This document shows positions 16,655 to 24,930 of a DNA stretch of 64,000 nucleotides, piece after piece. A program made the position numbers and the translations under genes. Within the stretch, counting starts at the first letter, position 1, and every line of letters starts with the position of its first letter. The DNA is from OLB4 sp002050165 (GTDB taxonomy: Bacteria > Bacteroidota > Ignavibacteria > Tepidaquicellales > Tepidaquicellaceae): assembly GCA_030263475.1 (NCBI GenBank), contig SZPC01000001.1, forward strand, positions 124,001 to 188,000, given 5' to 3'. Under the pieces are notes generated by a model. That model did not search any database and had not been told where the DNA came from. It was given only the letters and a program-made list of their open reading frames with translations.

Positions 16655-18655
16655 TCAGGAATATATTGGAAGTGAGATTAATACCTCTGTCCCTAAATCT
16701 TTCTTGGAATTTATATTAATTGTACCACCGTTTTTTTCGATAAATTCTTTGCAAAGCATGAGACCAAGTCCTGTGCTCGGCTCGCCGGCAGTGCCTGATT
16801 GTCTGTTTTCCTGATCAAGACAGAATGCCCCGGACAATATTTCCGGGTCCATACCGATCCCATTATCTGAAACCGAGAGTATTACTTTATCTCCGGTTTG
16901 TTTAGCATTAATTTCTACGTATCCGTTTTCCCGTGTGAATTTGATGGAATTACTGACAAGGTTTCTTATAACTGTATTAAGCATTGATTTATCGGCTTTG
17001 GCGTAAACTGAATTTGTAATTTTATTTTTAAGAGATATCCGTTTGTGTAAAGCAGCATCGGAAAGCAAATTAATATTTTCATTTACGATATCGTAGAGAT
17101 TTACCTTTTCAAGTTTGAACTCCATCCGGCCTGACTGAGATTTTGCCCAGTAAAGTAAATTTGATAAAAGTTCAAGGGCGCTCTTTGAAGATGTTATGAT
17201 ATTCTTAGCGTATTCGTCTATGTCTTTATAATCGTTATTCTTTAGTTGATGTAGCAATAAATCGCTGTAGCCAACGACTGAATTGAATGGGGTTCTCAAG
17301 TCGTGGGCGATAATTGAAAAAAACTTATCCTTTTCCGAATTTGATAATTCAAGTTCTTTATTCTGATCTGAGATAATCCTGTTTTTGTCATTCAGCTCTT
17401 CGAGCAACTTTTTTTGCTTTCTGTTCTTTCTTACGAGAATCATCATAAATATTGAAAAGAATATTAACAGTATTACTATCGAAATTATCAAAATCTTCAA
17501 CTGGGTTTTCTTATTATCAAGTACCTGTTGATTGGATTGAATCTGGTAATTGAACTTTTGCACAACTAAATTTAACTCGAGCTCCTCTTCACGATATTCA
17601 TCTTTGTATGCCGTATGTTCACTTAAATACTTAAATGCGAGCTCGTAATTTCCTAATGAACGATAACTCTCAAAGAGATTCGTTGTCGCCCAGATTTTAT
17701 AAACCTTTATATCGTTTTGTTTTGCAATTTCAAGCGCTTTTTTCGATTCCTCAATTTCCAGCAACGGAAGTCTAAGATATGCCTGACTGTATACTCTCGC
17801 TTTGTTCAAGTAAACGAGCGGCAAGTCATAATATAATTTATGTTTCTCAATTAAAATAATTACGTTGTCCAATTCATGGAGAGCTTTGTATGGCTCGAGG
17901 CTAATATTGAAATAAGCAGCCTGAATAATCTTTGTGGATATAATTATTTCGTAAAAGTTACTTTTCTCTGCGAAATTTAGTGCATTCTGAATATAAACTT
18001 TCAGAGTATCAATTTCGTTTTTCAAACGTTGATATCGAGTCAGCGCATTTTCAAATGATTCATTTGAATTATAAATTTCCATTAACGAACTTTTCTGAGG
18101 TTCTTCTTCAAATGCAATTTCATATTGTGTAGCAGCAAGCCGGTTGTATGTTTCCGCAATTTCTGTTGTTATCCCAAGTGAGAGAAATGTTGACAGCGCT
18201 TCTTCCAGAAGCTCATGGGATAATTTATAATTTTTTGTCGCCCGGTAAGTTTCACCGAGCGATCGTTTCACCCTCGCTACATGTCTTGCAGAATCGAGTG
18301 ATTCAAAAATTTCCAAAGCTTCGGTGAGTTTCTGAGTTGATTTGAAATTATTACCCCAGATTTTCCAGGCTTCTCCATTGATGTGCAGCGCCCTTGCCTT
18401 TTCAAACTGAAAGCCGTTTGAATCTGCAATGTGCACGGCAAGTTTGGAAAGTAATATTATCTTTGTCCAGTTTGATTCATGTTCGATGAGTTTAAAGATT
18501 TCGGATAGTTTTACTGATGGATCAGAGATTTTCAATACTGAATCCGGAATTACAACAGTTGAATCCAAATCATCCTGTGGATTTACGGATGATGTGGTTG
18601 AATGAAAAATAAAAAGAAAAATAATTAAATGAATTATTCTATTGTGAAATATCAT
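16655..18655 (-). CDS. TPR-containing sensor histidine kinase
   Basis: The 666-residue protein begins with a signal peptide, has a periplasmic sensor of about 370 residues built of TPR-like helix pairs (ARALHINGEAWKIWG, ARVKRSLGETYRATKNY), one membrane segment (about 395-418), a coiled coil, and a kinase module. The H-box is FSIIAHDLRTPFN with phospho-acceptor H451. The N box (NTVIRNLVSNSIKFT) and G boxes (SDNGIGMD, STGLGLMLCKEF) are intact. It should phosphorylate a response regulator, but none lies in the window. It is divergent from gcvP across a 242-nt gap. Confidence 0.88.
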   Translation of the reverse strand: MIFHNRIIHLIIFLFIFHSTTSSVNPQDDLDSTVVIPDSVLKISDPSVKLSEIFKLIEHESNWTKIILLSKLAVHIADSNGFQFEKARALHINGEAWKIWGNNFKSTQKLTEALEIFESLDSARHVARVKRSLGETYRATKNYKLSHELLEEALSTFLSLGITTEIAETYNRLAATQYEIAFEEEPQKSSLMEIYNSNESFENALTRYQRLKNEIDTLKVYIQNALNFAEKSNFYEIIISTKIIQAAYFNISLEPYKALHELDNVIILIEKHKLYYDLPLVYLNKARVYSQAYLRLPLLEIEESKKALEIAKQNDIKVYKIWATTNLFESYRSLGNYELAFKYLSEHTAYKDEYREEELELNLVVQKFNYQIQSNQQVLDNKKTQLKILIISIVILLIFFSIFMMILVRKNRKQKKLLEELNDKNRIISDQNKELELSNSEKDKFFSIIAHDLRTPFNSVVGYSDLLLHQLKNNDYKDIDEYAKNIITSSKSALELLSNLLYWAKSQSGRMEFKLEKVNLYDIVNENINLLSDAALHKRISLKNKITNSVYAKADKSMLNTVIRNLVSNSIKFTRENGYVEINAKQTGDKVILSVSDNGIGMDPEILSGAFCLDQENRQSGTAGEPSTGLGLMLCKEFIEKNGGTININSKKDLGTEVLISLPIYS

Positions 18656-18897
18656 TCCACGTTTTTGTCATCAAATTTGGGAAATTACAAAATGTAAAAA
18701 TTTAAATTCTTACTGCAATTTTAACTTCAGTACGGTTTATATTAAAATAAAATGAATGACAGAAATAAAACATGTTTAATTCTATCATAAATAAATTGGA
18801 ATTAAAAAATATAAACGCCACATGCACTGCTGTTTTGAATTTAGTTTGCCTACTAATAATTTTATATTGACTAAAAAAAATTCCTCATAACCATCTA

Positions 18898-21816
18898 ATG
18901 CAAAACTATAAAGTAAAAACCAATTTTAATCAGCGGCATATCGGACCGAGTGAAAGTGAAATCAAAGAAATGCTGAAGGAAATCGGCGTCGCTTCTGTTG
19001 AGAAGTTAATCGAACAAACGATACCACAGGATATAAGGTTAAAAAAAGACATTGAGCTTGACGAACCGCTTAGCGAGAATAAGTATCACCATCACATTCA
19101 AAATTTAGCCGGAAGGAACAAGGTGTTCCGCTCTTTTATCGGACTTGGTTACCATCCGAACATATTGCCACCGGTAATTAAGCGAAATATACTTGAAAAC
19201 CCCGGTTGGTACACTGCATACACTCCATATCAGGCAGAAATTTCACAAGGACGTCTTGAAGCGTTATTAAATTTTCAAACTGTAATCCTTGACCTGACAT
19301 CAATGGAAATTGCAAATGCATCGCTGTTGGATGAAGGTACAGCCGCAGCCGAAGCTATGATTATGTTTTATACATTAAGACCGAAAAATAGATTATCTTC
19401 AAATGTATTTTTTATTTCAGAAGAGTGTTACCCTCAAACTATCGAGGTTATAAAAACAAGAGCTGTACCACTTGGTATTGAAGTTGTAATCGGTAATCAC
19501 CGGAATATTGAATTAAACGAAAATATTTTTGGAATGCTTTTGCAATATCCATCGGGTGAAGGGCAGGTTTACGATTACACAGAGTTAATTTCAAATGCGA
19601 ACAAGTTGGGAATATTAACTTGTGTTGCTGCGGATTTATTAAGTCTGACTTTGCTCAAACCACCTGGTGAAATGGGCGCTGATTGCGTGGTAGGAACTTC
19701 GCAGCGATTCGGAATTCCAATGGGCTTTGGTGGACCACATGCAGCATTTTTCGCTACACGTGATAAATACAAAAGATTTATTCCCGGGAGAATTATAGGA
19801 CTTTCAGTTGATGTCCATGGTAATAAAGCTTTAAGAATGGCGTTACAAACAAGGGAGCAGCATATTAAAAGGGATAAAGCTACAAGTAACATTTGTACAG
19901 CACAAGTGTTGCTTGCAGTTATCGCCGGCATGTATTCGGTTTTCCATGGTCCGGAAGGCCTGAAAGCAATTGCAGATCGAATACATAAACTTGCAATTTT
20001 ATTGAACAACAATCTTAAAACTCTCGGTATCGAACAATCCAATAGGGTTTTCTTTGATACACTGAAAATTAATATAGACAATCGTGAATTGATTGAACGT
20101 GTGCGTGAAGAGGCTTTGAAAAAGGAGATGAACTTTTGGTATGGTGATAGTTTTATCCTTGTTTCAATAAATCAGGTTACCGAGCTCAGTGATATAATTG
20201 ATATTTGTAGCGTATTTGCCGTTGCCACCGGTAAAGAGTTCGGAGATGCAAAAATGTTAGATGAGTTTGGCAATATTAATTCTGCTTTTCCTGCAGGATT
20301 AAGACGCGAGAGTAAATATCTCGAACATCCGGTGTTTCACATCTACAGGTCCGAAACAAAATTATTGAGGTACATGAAACAACTCGAGAATAAAGATTTA
20401 TCATTGGTGCATTCAATGATTCCGCTTGGATCATGTACTATGAAACTAAACGGTACTACCGAAATGGAAGGTATATCTCTTCCCGAATTTGCTGACATTC
20501 ATCCATTCGTACCAGACGATCAGGCGAAAGGATTTCTTGAACTGATAAATAAATTTGAACGAGATTTAGCCGAGGTAACGGGATTTGCGGGCGTTTCGCT
20601 CCAACCGAATTCTGGCGCTCAGGGAGAATATACCGGATTACTTGTAATTCGAGCGTTTCATAAAAGCAGGGGAGTGGGTCATAGAAATATTTGTCTGATT
20701 CCATCTTCTGCTCATGGAACAAATCCTGCAAGCGCTGTGATGGCTGGCATGAAGGTGGTTGTTGTAAAATGTGATGAATACGGTAATATTGATGTTGACG
20801 ATCTCAGGCAAAAAGCTGAGAGTCACAAAGATGACCTGGCAGCGTTAATGGTTACTTATCCTTCTACTCACGGTGTATTCGAGTCAAAAATCAGAGAAAT
20901 TTGTGAAATCATACACGATAACGGCGGACAGGTTTATATGGATGGCGCAAATATGAATGCTCAAGTGGGATTGACAAGTCCGGCTATGATCGGCGCTGAT
21001 GTTTGTCATTTGAACTTACATAAAACTTTTTGTATCCCGCATGGTGGTGGTGGTCCGGGAGTAGGTCCGGTTGCAGTAGCCGAACATCTCGTTGAATTTC
21101 TTCCTGGTCATTCACTGACCGGGCTTGGATCAGATAAAAGTATCACGGCTGTATCTTCTGCACCATACGGTAGCGCTTTGATTTTACTTATATCTTACGC
21201 TTACATCAGGCTGATGGGTGCAAAAGGTCTTAAACAGGCTTCTGAGATTGCTATCCTTAACGCGAATTATATTAAATCGAAATTAAAGAAATATTATAAA
21301 GTTTTGTACACATCTGAAAACGGGACAGTTGCCCATGAACTTATTTTCGATACCAGAGAGTTCAAGCAATCATGCAAAATAGAAGTAGAAGACATAGCGA
21401 AGAGATTGATGGATTATGGGTTTCACGCTCCTACTGTATCGTTTCCGGTACCGGGAACGATGATGGTTGAACCGACTGAATCAGAATCTAAAGATGAACT
21501 AGACAGATTTTGCGATGCGCTGATATCAATTCGTGAAGAAATTAAACTGATTGAAGATGGTGCAATGGATATCAACGATAATCCGCTGAAGAATGCGCCG
21601 CACACTGCATACTCAGTTATAAGCGACAACTGGTCGCATTCTTATTCGCGTGAAATTGCAGCTTACCCTGTTGATTATCTGAAGCAGAACAAATTTTGGC
21701 CGTCAGTCGGCAGAATTGACAGCGCTTACGGAGATAGAAATCTTGTTTGCTCATGCCCTTCGATTGAAAGCTATGAAGAGAATATCCCGGAAGGAAATGT
21801 AAAAGAAGTGATTTAA
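18898..21816 (+). CDS. gcvP: glycine dehydrogenase (decarboxylating), P-protein
   Basis: This 972-residue protein is the single-chain P-protein of the glycine cleavage system, which decarboxylates glycine and passes aminomethyl to the H-protein lipoyl arm. It starts with the family motif RHIGPSESEIKEML, has GTAAAEAM in the N-terminal half, and the PLP site HLNLHKTFCIPHGGGGPG with K709. The length matches the one-chain form, as in E. coli. gcvT and gcvH are not in the window. No glycine riboswitch is evident upstream. Confidence 0.97.
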   Translation: MQNYKVKTNFNQRHIGPSESEIKEMLKEIGVASVEKLIEQTIPQDIRLKKDIELDEPLSENKYHHHIQNLAGRNKVFRSFIGLGYHPNILPPVIKRNILENPGWYTAYTPYQAEISQGRLEALLNFQTVILDLTSMEIANASLLDEGTAAAEAMIMFYTLRPKNRLSSNVFFISEECYPQTIEVIKTRAVPLGIEVVIGNHRNIELNENIFGMLLQYPSGEGQVYDYTELISNANKLGILTCVAADLLSLTLLKPPGEMGADCVVGTSQRFGIPMGFGGPHAAFFATRDKYKRFIPGRIIGLSVDVHGNKALRMALQTREQHIKRDKATSNICTAQVLLAVIAGMYSVFHGPEGLKAIADRIHKLAILLNNNLKTLGIEQSNRVFFDTLKINIDNRELIERVREEALKKEMNFWYGDSFILVSINQVTELSDIIDICSVFAVATGKEFGDAKMLDEFGNINSAFPAGLRRESKYLEHPVFHIYRSETKLLRYMKQLENKDLSLVHSMIPLGSCTMKLNGTTEMEGISLPEFADIHPFVPDDQAKGFLELINKFERDLAEVTGFAGVSLQPNSGAQGEYTGLLVIRAFHKSRGVGHRNICLIPSSAHGTNPASAVMAGMKVVVVKCDEYGNIDVDDLRQKAESHKDDLAALMVTYPSTHGVFESKIREICEIIHDNGGQVYMDGANMNAQVGLTSPAMIGADVCHLNLHKTFCIPHGGGGPGVGPVAVAEHLVEFLPGHSLTGLGSDKSITAVSSAPYGSALILLISYAYIRLMGAKGLKQASEIAILNANYIKSKLKKYYKVLYTSENGTVAHELIFDTREFKQSCKIEVEDIAKRLMDYGFHAPTVSFPVPGTMMVEPTESESKDELDRFCDALISIREEIKLIEDGAMDINDNPLKNAPHTAYSVISDNWSHSYSREIAAYPVDYLKQNKFWPSVGRIDSAYGDRNLVCSCPSIESYEENIPEGNVKEVI

Positions 21817-21864
21817 TGACTGAACCGAAACGGATTTCAAGATAATTATTAATTAAAAAAATAA

Positions 21865-22215
21865 ATGACATTCAGAAAGTTTGTACTGCAGGTTATATTC
21901 CCGGTAAGTTTTGTGCTATCCTTGGTTCTCGTTCCGGTAGGTTTGATGATTAATCCGCAACTTGCGGTTATTCCATCCTCACTGATACTTGATGGAAACG
22001 AATCTCTCATTCATGAATTACCTCAATCAACATTCGAAGAACCGGATGTATTTTTTCAAAAATTTTACTCCGTATCAGCGGATAATAAAAGTTATTCCGA
22101 GAGAACCTTTACGGTCTATGTCGTTTCAATAATTTTTTATTTCGTCCCGGGCTTTTTGATTTTGCTTCTTGGTTATTATATTTACTACAGATTAAAAAAA
22201 GTTAAAGCAAAATGA
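21865..22215 (+). CDS. two-helix membrane protein, unknown function
   Basis: The 116-residue protein has an N-terminal membrane segment (about 5-30), a loop of about 55 residues with SFSV-like polar content, and a second segment (about 83-108) with a basic end. I recognise no family. It follows gcvP by 48 nt and overlaps the next tiny gene by 4 nt (ATGA), so it belongs to a small run of membrane proteins. Confidence 0.65.
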   Translation: MTFRKFVLQVIFPVSFVLSLVLVPVGLMINPQLAVIPSSLILDGNESLIHELPQSTFEEPDVFFQKFYSVSADNKSYSERTFTVYVVSIIFYFVPGFLILLLGYYIYYRLKKVKAK

Positions 22216-22313
22216 AATTTGGAAAGAATATTCGAGTGTTTGAATTAATCCTTAATTTACTTGGATTGATTCTTATAGTTGCAGTTACAATTTGGTTAAT
22301 TAAGCAACTTTAA
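22212..22313 (+). CDS. 33-residue single-pass membrane microprotein
   Basis: ATG at 22212 overlaps the upstream stop as ATGA. The frame encodes MKFGKNIRVFELILNLLGLI followed by LIVAVTIWLIKQL and TAA at 22311-22313. It is one membrane helix with a basic N-terminal end (cytosolic by the positive-inside rule). The gene is too short for usual gene finders. The overlap and the same-strand neighbours support it as real, but codon evidence is limited at this length. Confidence 0.55.
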   Translation: MKFGKNIRVFELILNLLGLILIVAVTIWLIKQL

Positions 22314-22323
22314 AATCGGAGCT

Positions 22324-22536
22324 ATGGAAAAGATTAGCTATACCGGGTTTGTTGCAATTATTGTCGGTGTTTTATTATATCTGATAGGTTGGCTAATTAG
22401 CCTCGATAAAAACAGTGGAAGGCCGGAGGTAGATTTCAGTTCGACTGCAATATTCCTGATAATTGCGGGGATTATCATTTTCGTTTACGGTCGGATTAAA
22501 CGAGCAAGAGAAAAGAAATATTTAAATGAGAAATAA
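22324..22536 (+). CDS. small two-helix membrane protein, unknown function
   Basis: The 70-residue protein has two membrane segments (about 7-24 and 38-55) and a basic tail (GRIKRAREKKYLNEK). A CGGAG sits just before the ATG. It starts 10 nt after the 33-codon gene. No family is recognised. The trio 21865-22536 could form a small membrane complex, but nothing in the sequence shows its job. Confidence 0.62.
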   Translation: MEKISYTGFVAIIVGVLLYLIGWLISLDKNSGRPEVDFSSTAIFLIIAGIIIFVYGRIKRAREKKYLNEK

Positions 22537-22587
22537 CAATTATTTTCAATCAGCCTTTCTAACTTCAATCTCAGGAATGTTCCGTTA

Positions 22588-23361
22588 ATGCGCATTAAAA
22601 CTATTTTGTTTGATCTCGATGGTGTACTATACATTGGCGATAATCCTGTACCGGGCGCTGTTGAGGTCATTGAAGAACTCAGAACTTCAGGTTTCGGCTT
22701 GAGGTTTATTACAAACACATCCACAAAACTTCCGCAGGAGATTATCAGGAAACTTACCAACTTTGGCTTCAATGTTAGCTCAGAGGAACTTTTTACCCCA
22801 TTGCGCTCTGCGAGAGATTATTTAATCTCAGTTTCATTATCCCGAATGTATCCGGTAATAAATTCTGAAATCCTACCTTATTTCAAAGAATTTATAATTG
22901 ATCAGGAGAACCCTGAATTTATATTAATCGGCGATATAGGAGATAAATGGAATTATCAATTGATGAACAAAATTTTTAATTTTACAATGAACGGAGCAAA
23001 GTTAATTGCTCTCCACAAAGGAAAGTTCTATAATTCCGGGACAGGCAATGTACTGGATATTGGTGCGTTTATTAGCGGGATAGAATATTCAGCGAGCGTA
23101 AGAGCAACCGTTTTCGGAAAACCGGATTTAAATTTTTTTAGTTCGGCAGTTGCTACAACAAAATGCGACAAGGGTGAAATTCTTATGGTTGGTGATGATT
23201 TAGACAATGACATTGCCGGTGCACAAAAATCCGGCTATAAAACCGTACTGACTAAAACCGGCAAATTTAATGTCAACTATGTGCAGTTATCGGATATAAA
23301 GCCTGATTATCTAATTGAAAGTGTTCGGGATTTACCAAAACTTATAAAGGAGATCAAATGA
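22588..23361 (+). CDS. HAD superfamily class IIA phosphatase (NagD/LHPP-like)
   Basis: The 257-residue protein has all HAD motifs: motif I LFDLDGVLY (nucleophile D9, acid D11), motif II ITNTSTK with a Thr or Ser acceptor, and motif III/IV with the Lys of FGKPDLNFF followed by GDDLDNDIAGAQKSG. The squiggle-and-cap arrangement with DNPVPGAVEVIEEL is that of class IIA enzymes such as NagD, phosphoglycolate phosphatase and LHPP, which hydrolyse small phosphoesters. The substrate is not identifiable. It overlaps the next gene by 4 nt. Confidence 0.87.
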   Translation: MRIKTILFDLDGVLYIGDNPVPGAVEVIEELRTSGFGLRFITNTSTKLPQEIIRKLTNFGFNVSSEELFTPLRSARDYLISVSLSRMYPVINSEILPYFKEFIIDQENPEFILIGDIGDKWNYQLMNKIFNFTMNGAKLIALHKGKFYNSGTGNVLDIGAFISGIEYSASVRATVFGKPDLNFFSSAVATTKCDKGEILMVGDDLDNDIAGAQKSGYKTVLTKTGKFNVNYVQLSDIKPDYLIESVRDLPKLIKEIK

Positions 23362-23711
23362 AATTCATCATAAAAGTTTTAATAAATGCTTTTGCACTCT
23401 GGGTAGCAGCGTTGATTATCCCCGGGTTGACTATTTCGGAGAATATATTACACGTAATCATTGTAGCATTTGTGTTCGGACTTATCAATTCCATTGTTAA
23501 GCCAATTGTAAAGTTTTTTTCAATTCCATTTTTAATTGTTACACTCGGTTTATTTACTCTCATAATTAATACGGCTATGCTTTGGTTCACTGTAAAATTG
23601 TTGCCGGGTTACATTGAGTTGAGCGGTTTCTGGAGCGCTTTCTGGGGAGCATTGGTAATTTCTGTTATCAGTGTTATACTGCATGCAATAATAGATTCCG
23701 ATGAAAAGTAA
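23358..23711 (+). CDS. YvlD/phage-holin-4-like membrane protein
   Basis: The 117-residue protein has four membrane segments and the conserved pattern of the YvlD/'phage holin family 4' domain (GLINSIVKPIVKFFSIPF, then LGLFTLIINTAMLWF). Such proteins are common chromosomal genes of unknown role despite the holin name. No phage gene is near. The start overlaps the HAD gene stop by 4 nt (ATGA). Confidence 0.82.
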   Translation: MKFIIKVLINAFALWVAALIIPGLTISENILHVIIVAFVFGLINSIVKPIVKFFSIPFLIVTLGLFTLIINTAMLWFTVKLLPGYIELSGFWSAFWGALVISVISVILHAIIDSDEK

Positions 23712-23779
23712 TGTGCATTTTACTACTTTGAAAATGCGTTTTAGAATCTATACCTTGAGCAATTTTAAACAAATTATCC

Positions 23780-24466
23780 ATGGAAGACAAATCATTTTCT
23801 GAATTACTGAATAATACAATCGCTGAAAAAAGTCTTCTTCAACATCCGTTTTACAGAAAGTGGAGTGAAGGAAAACTCACAGTTACTGAACTTCGTGAAT
23901 ACGCAAAACAGTATTATTACTTCGTAAAACATTTCCCTCGCTTTGTAAGTTGTGTTCACTCCAATTGCGAGGACATAGAAGTACGCCGGATGTTGATGCA
24001 AAACCTTTCAGATGAAGAAGGATATAAATCCGAATATAAAGATCATCCGTCACTTTGGCTGGATTTTGCTAAGTCGCTCGGTTTAAGCGATGAGGAAATT
24101 TCAAACACAAAACCCCTCGATGAAACTAAAGCTTTGATTGACGGAATGTACGAACTATCGAGATCATGTCAGTATGAACTCGGCCTTGCTGCGCTTTATG
24201 CTTATGAATCTCAAATCCCCGAAATAGCGAAAACGAAAATCAATGGGTTGAAACATCATTATGGAATAGAATCTGATACAGCATTAAAATATTTCACCGT
24301 TCACGAAGAGTTTGATGTTTATCACTCTCAAGATGAGTTAAATGCAATCATCAGGAAATGCACTGAAAGTGGTAATTCGGATTATGTTGTATCAACCGCA
24401 GAAAAATCATCCTGGTTTCAATGGAATTTTCTTGATGGTATTTACAATAATTTTTGTCAGAGTTAA
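23780..24466 (+). CDS. CADD-like protein, candidate self-sacrificing pABA synthase
   Basis: The 228-residue helical protein belongs to the TenA/PqqC-like heme-oxygenase fold and most resembles CADD of Chlamydia (CT610). CADD is known to make para-aminobenzoate for folate from its own tyrosine, using a dinuclear metal site and O2. The CADD residues, as I recall them, all have counterparts: FYRKW (Y25) and REYAK (Y41) for the donor tyrosines, DEE...DH (E79, H89) for metal, YESQIPEIAKTK (E143 metal, K153 for the amino donor), and HEEFDVYH (H175, D179, H182). A 3-residue insertion between E79 and H89 is the only spacing difference. A terminator follows at 24489-24522. Confidence 0.82.
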   Translation: MEDKSFSELLNNTIAEKSLLQHPFYRKWSEGKLTVTELREYAKQYYYFVKHFPRFVSCVHSNCEDIEVRRMLMQNLSDEEGYKSEYKDHPSLWLDFAKSLGLSDEEISNTKPLDETKALIDGMYELSRSCQYELGLAALYAYESQIPEIAKTKINGLKHHYGIESDTALKYFTVHEEFDVYHSQDELNAIIRKCTESGNSDYVVSTAEKSSWFQWNFLDGIYNNFCQS

Positions 24467-24488
24467 TTTTATTAGTTTAATCGCTCTA

Positions 24489-24522
24489 AGGGTTTCATCA
24501 ACTTTGGTGCAACCCTTTTTTT
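24489..24522 (+). terminator. Rho-independent terminator after the CADD-like gene
   Basis: AGGGTT (24489-24494) pairs with AACCCT (24511-24516) around a 16-nt loop and runs into seven T residues. It closes the transcript ending with the CADD-like gene. The next ATG is only 3-9 nt downstream, so the following operon needs a promoter overlapping this element or depends on read-through. Confidence 0.75.
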
Positions 24523-24525
24523 ACA

Positions 24526-24930
24526 ATGGGAATGAAAGATATTTTAGAAAAAGTTAATACAATTGCTGTCATAGGTTTTTCCGGTGATAGTAATAGACCA
24601 TCAAACATTATTGGTAAATACCTTAGCGAGAAGGGATACAAAGTTTATGGGGTAAATCCAAACCTCTGGCGAAAGAAAGTTGATGATGTTAATATAGTGA
24701 AAAGAATATCAAAGTTGCCGGAGAAGATTGATCTGTTCAACATTTTCAGGAATCCCGAATTTCTCCCCGAAGTCGTTCAGGAAATAGCTGCACTTCCTTA
24801 CAAGCCTCATGCAATCTGGACTCAACTCGGAGTTATTAATGCAAAGGCGAAAGCTTTTGCAGAAGAAAATGGAATCAAATACATTGAGGACGAATGTATT
24901 TATTTGATTCACAGAAATGAGTTCAAATAA
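24526..24930 (+). CDS. CoA-binding domain protein (YccU-like)
   Basis: The 134-residue protein is a Rossmann-fold CoA-binding domain: NTIAVIGFSGDSNRPSNIIG (near residues 9-28, phosphate loop), then KYLSEKGYKVYGVNP and IWTQLGVINAKAKAFAEENG. Stand-alone members (YccU) bind CoA, but their reaction is unclear. ATGs at 24526 and 24532 are both possible; neither has a clear Shine-Dalgarno site, and both lie just after the terminator T-tract. It overlaps the next gene by 14 nt. Confidence 0.8.
   Translation: MGMKDILEKVNTIAVIGFSGDSNRPSNIIGKYLSEKGYKVYGVNPNLWRKKVDDVNIVKRISKLPEKIDLFNIFRNPEFLPEVVQEIAALPYKPHAIWTQLGVINAKAKAFAEENGIKYIEDECIYLIHRNEFK

Noticed and set aside
18656..18897. Glycine riboswitch before gcvP
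   Set aside because: The 242-nt gap is AT-rich and lacks the GC-rich tandem glycine aptamer cores.
19575..20081. 168-residue open frame antisense to gcvP
   Set aside because: gcvP is unmistakable on the + strand across this stretch; the antisense product has no recognisable motif.
23358..23711. Prophage holin suggesting a phage remnant
   Set aside because: The 'phage holin' name is a family label; the gene overlaps a chromosomal HAD phosphatase gene and no phage genes are near.
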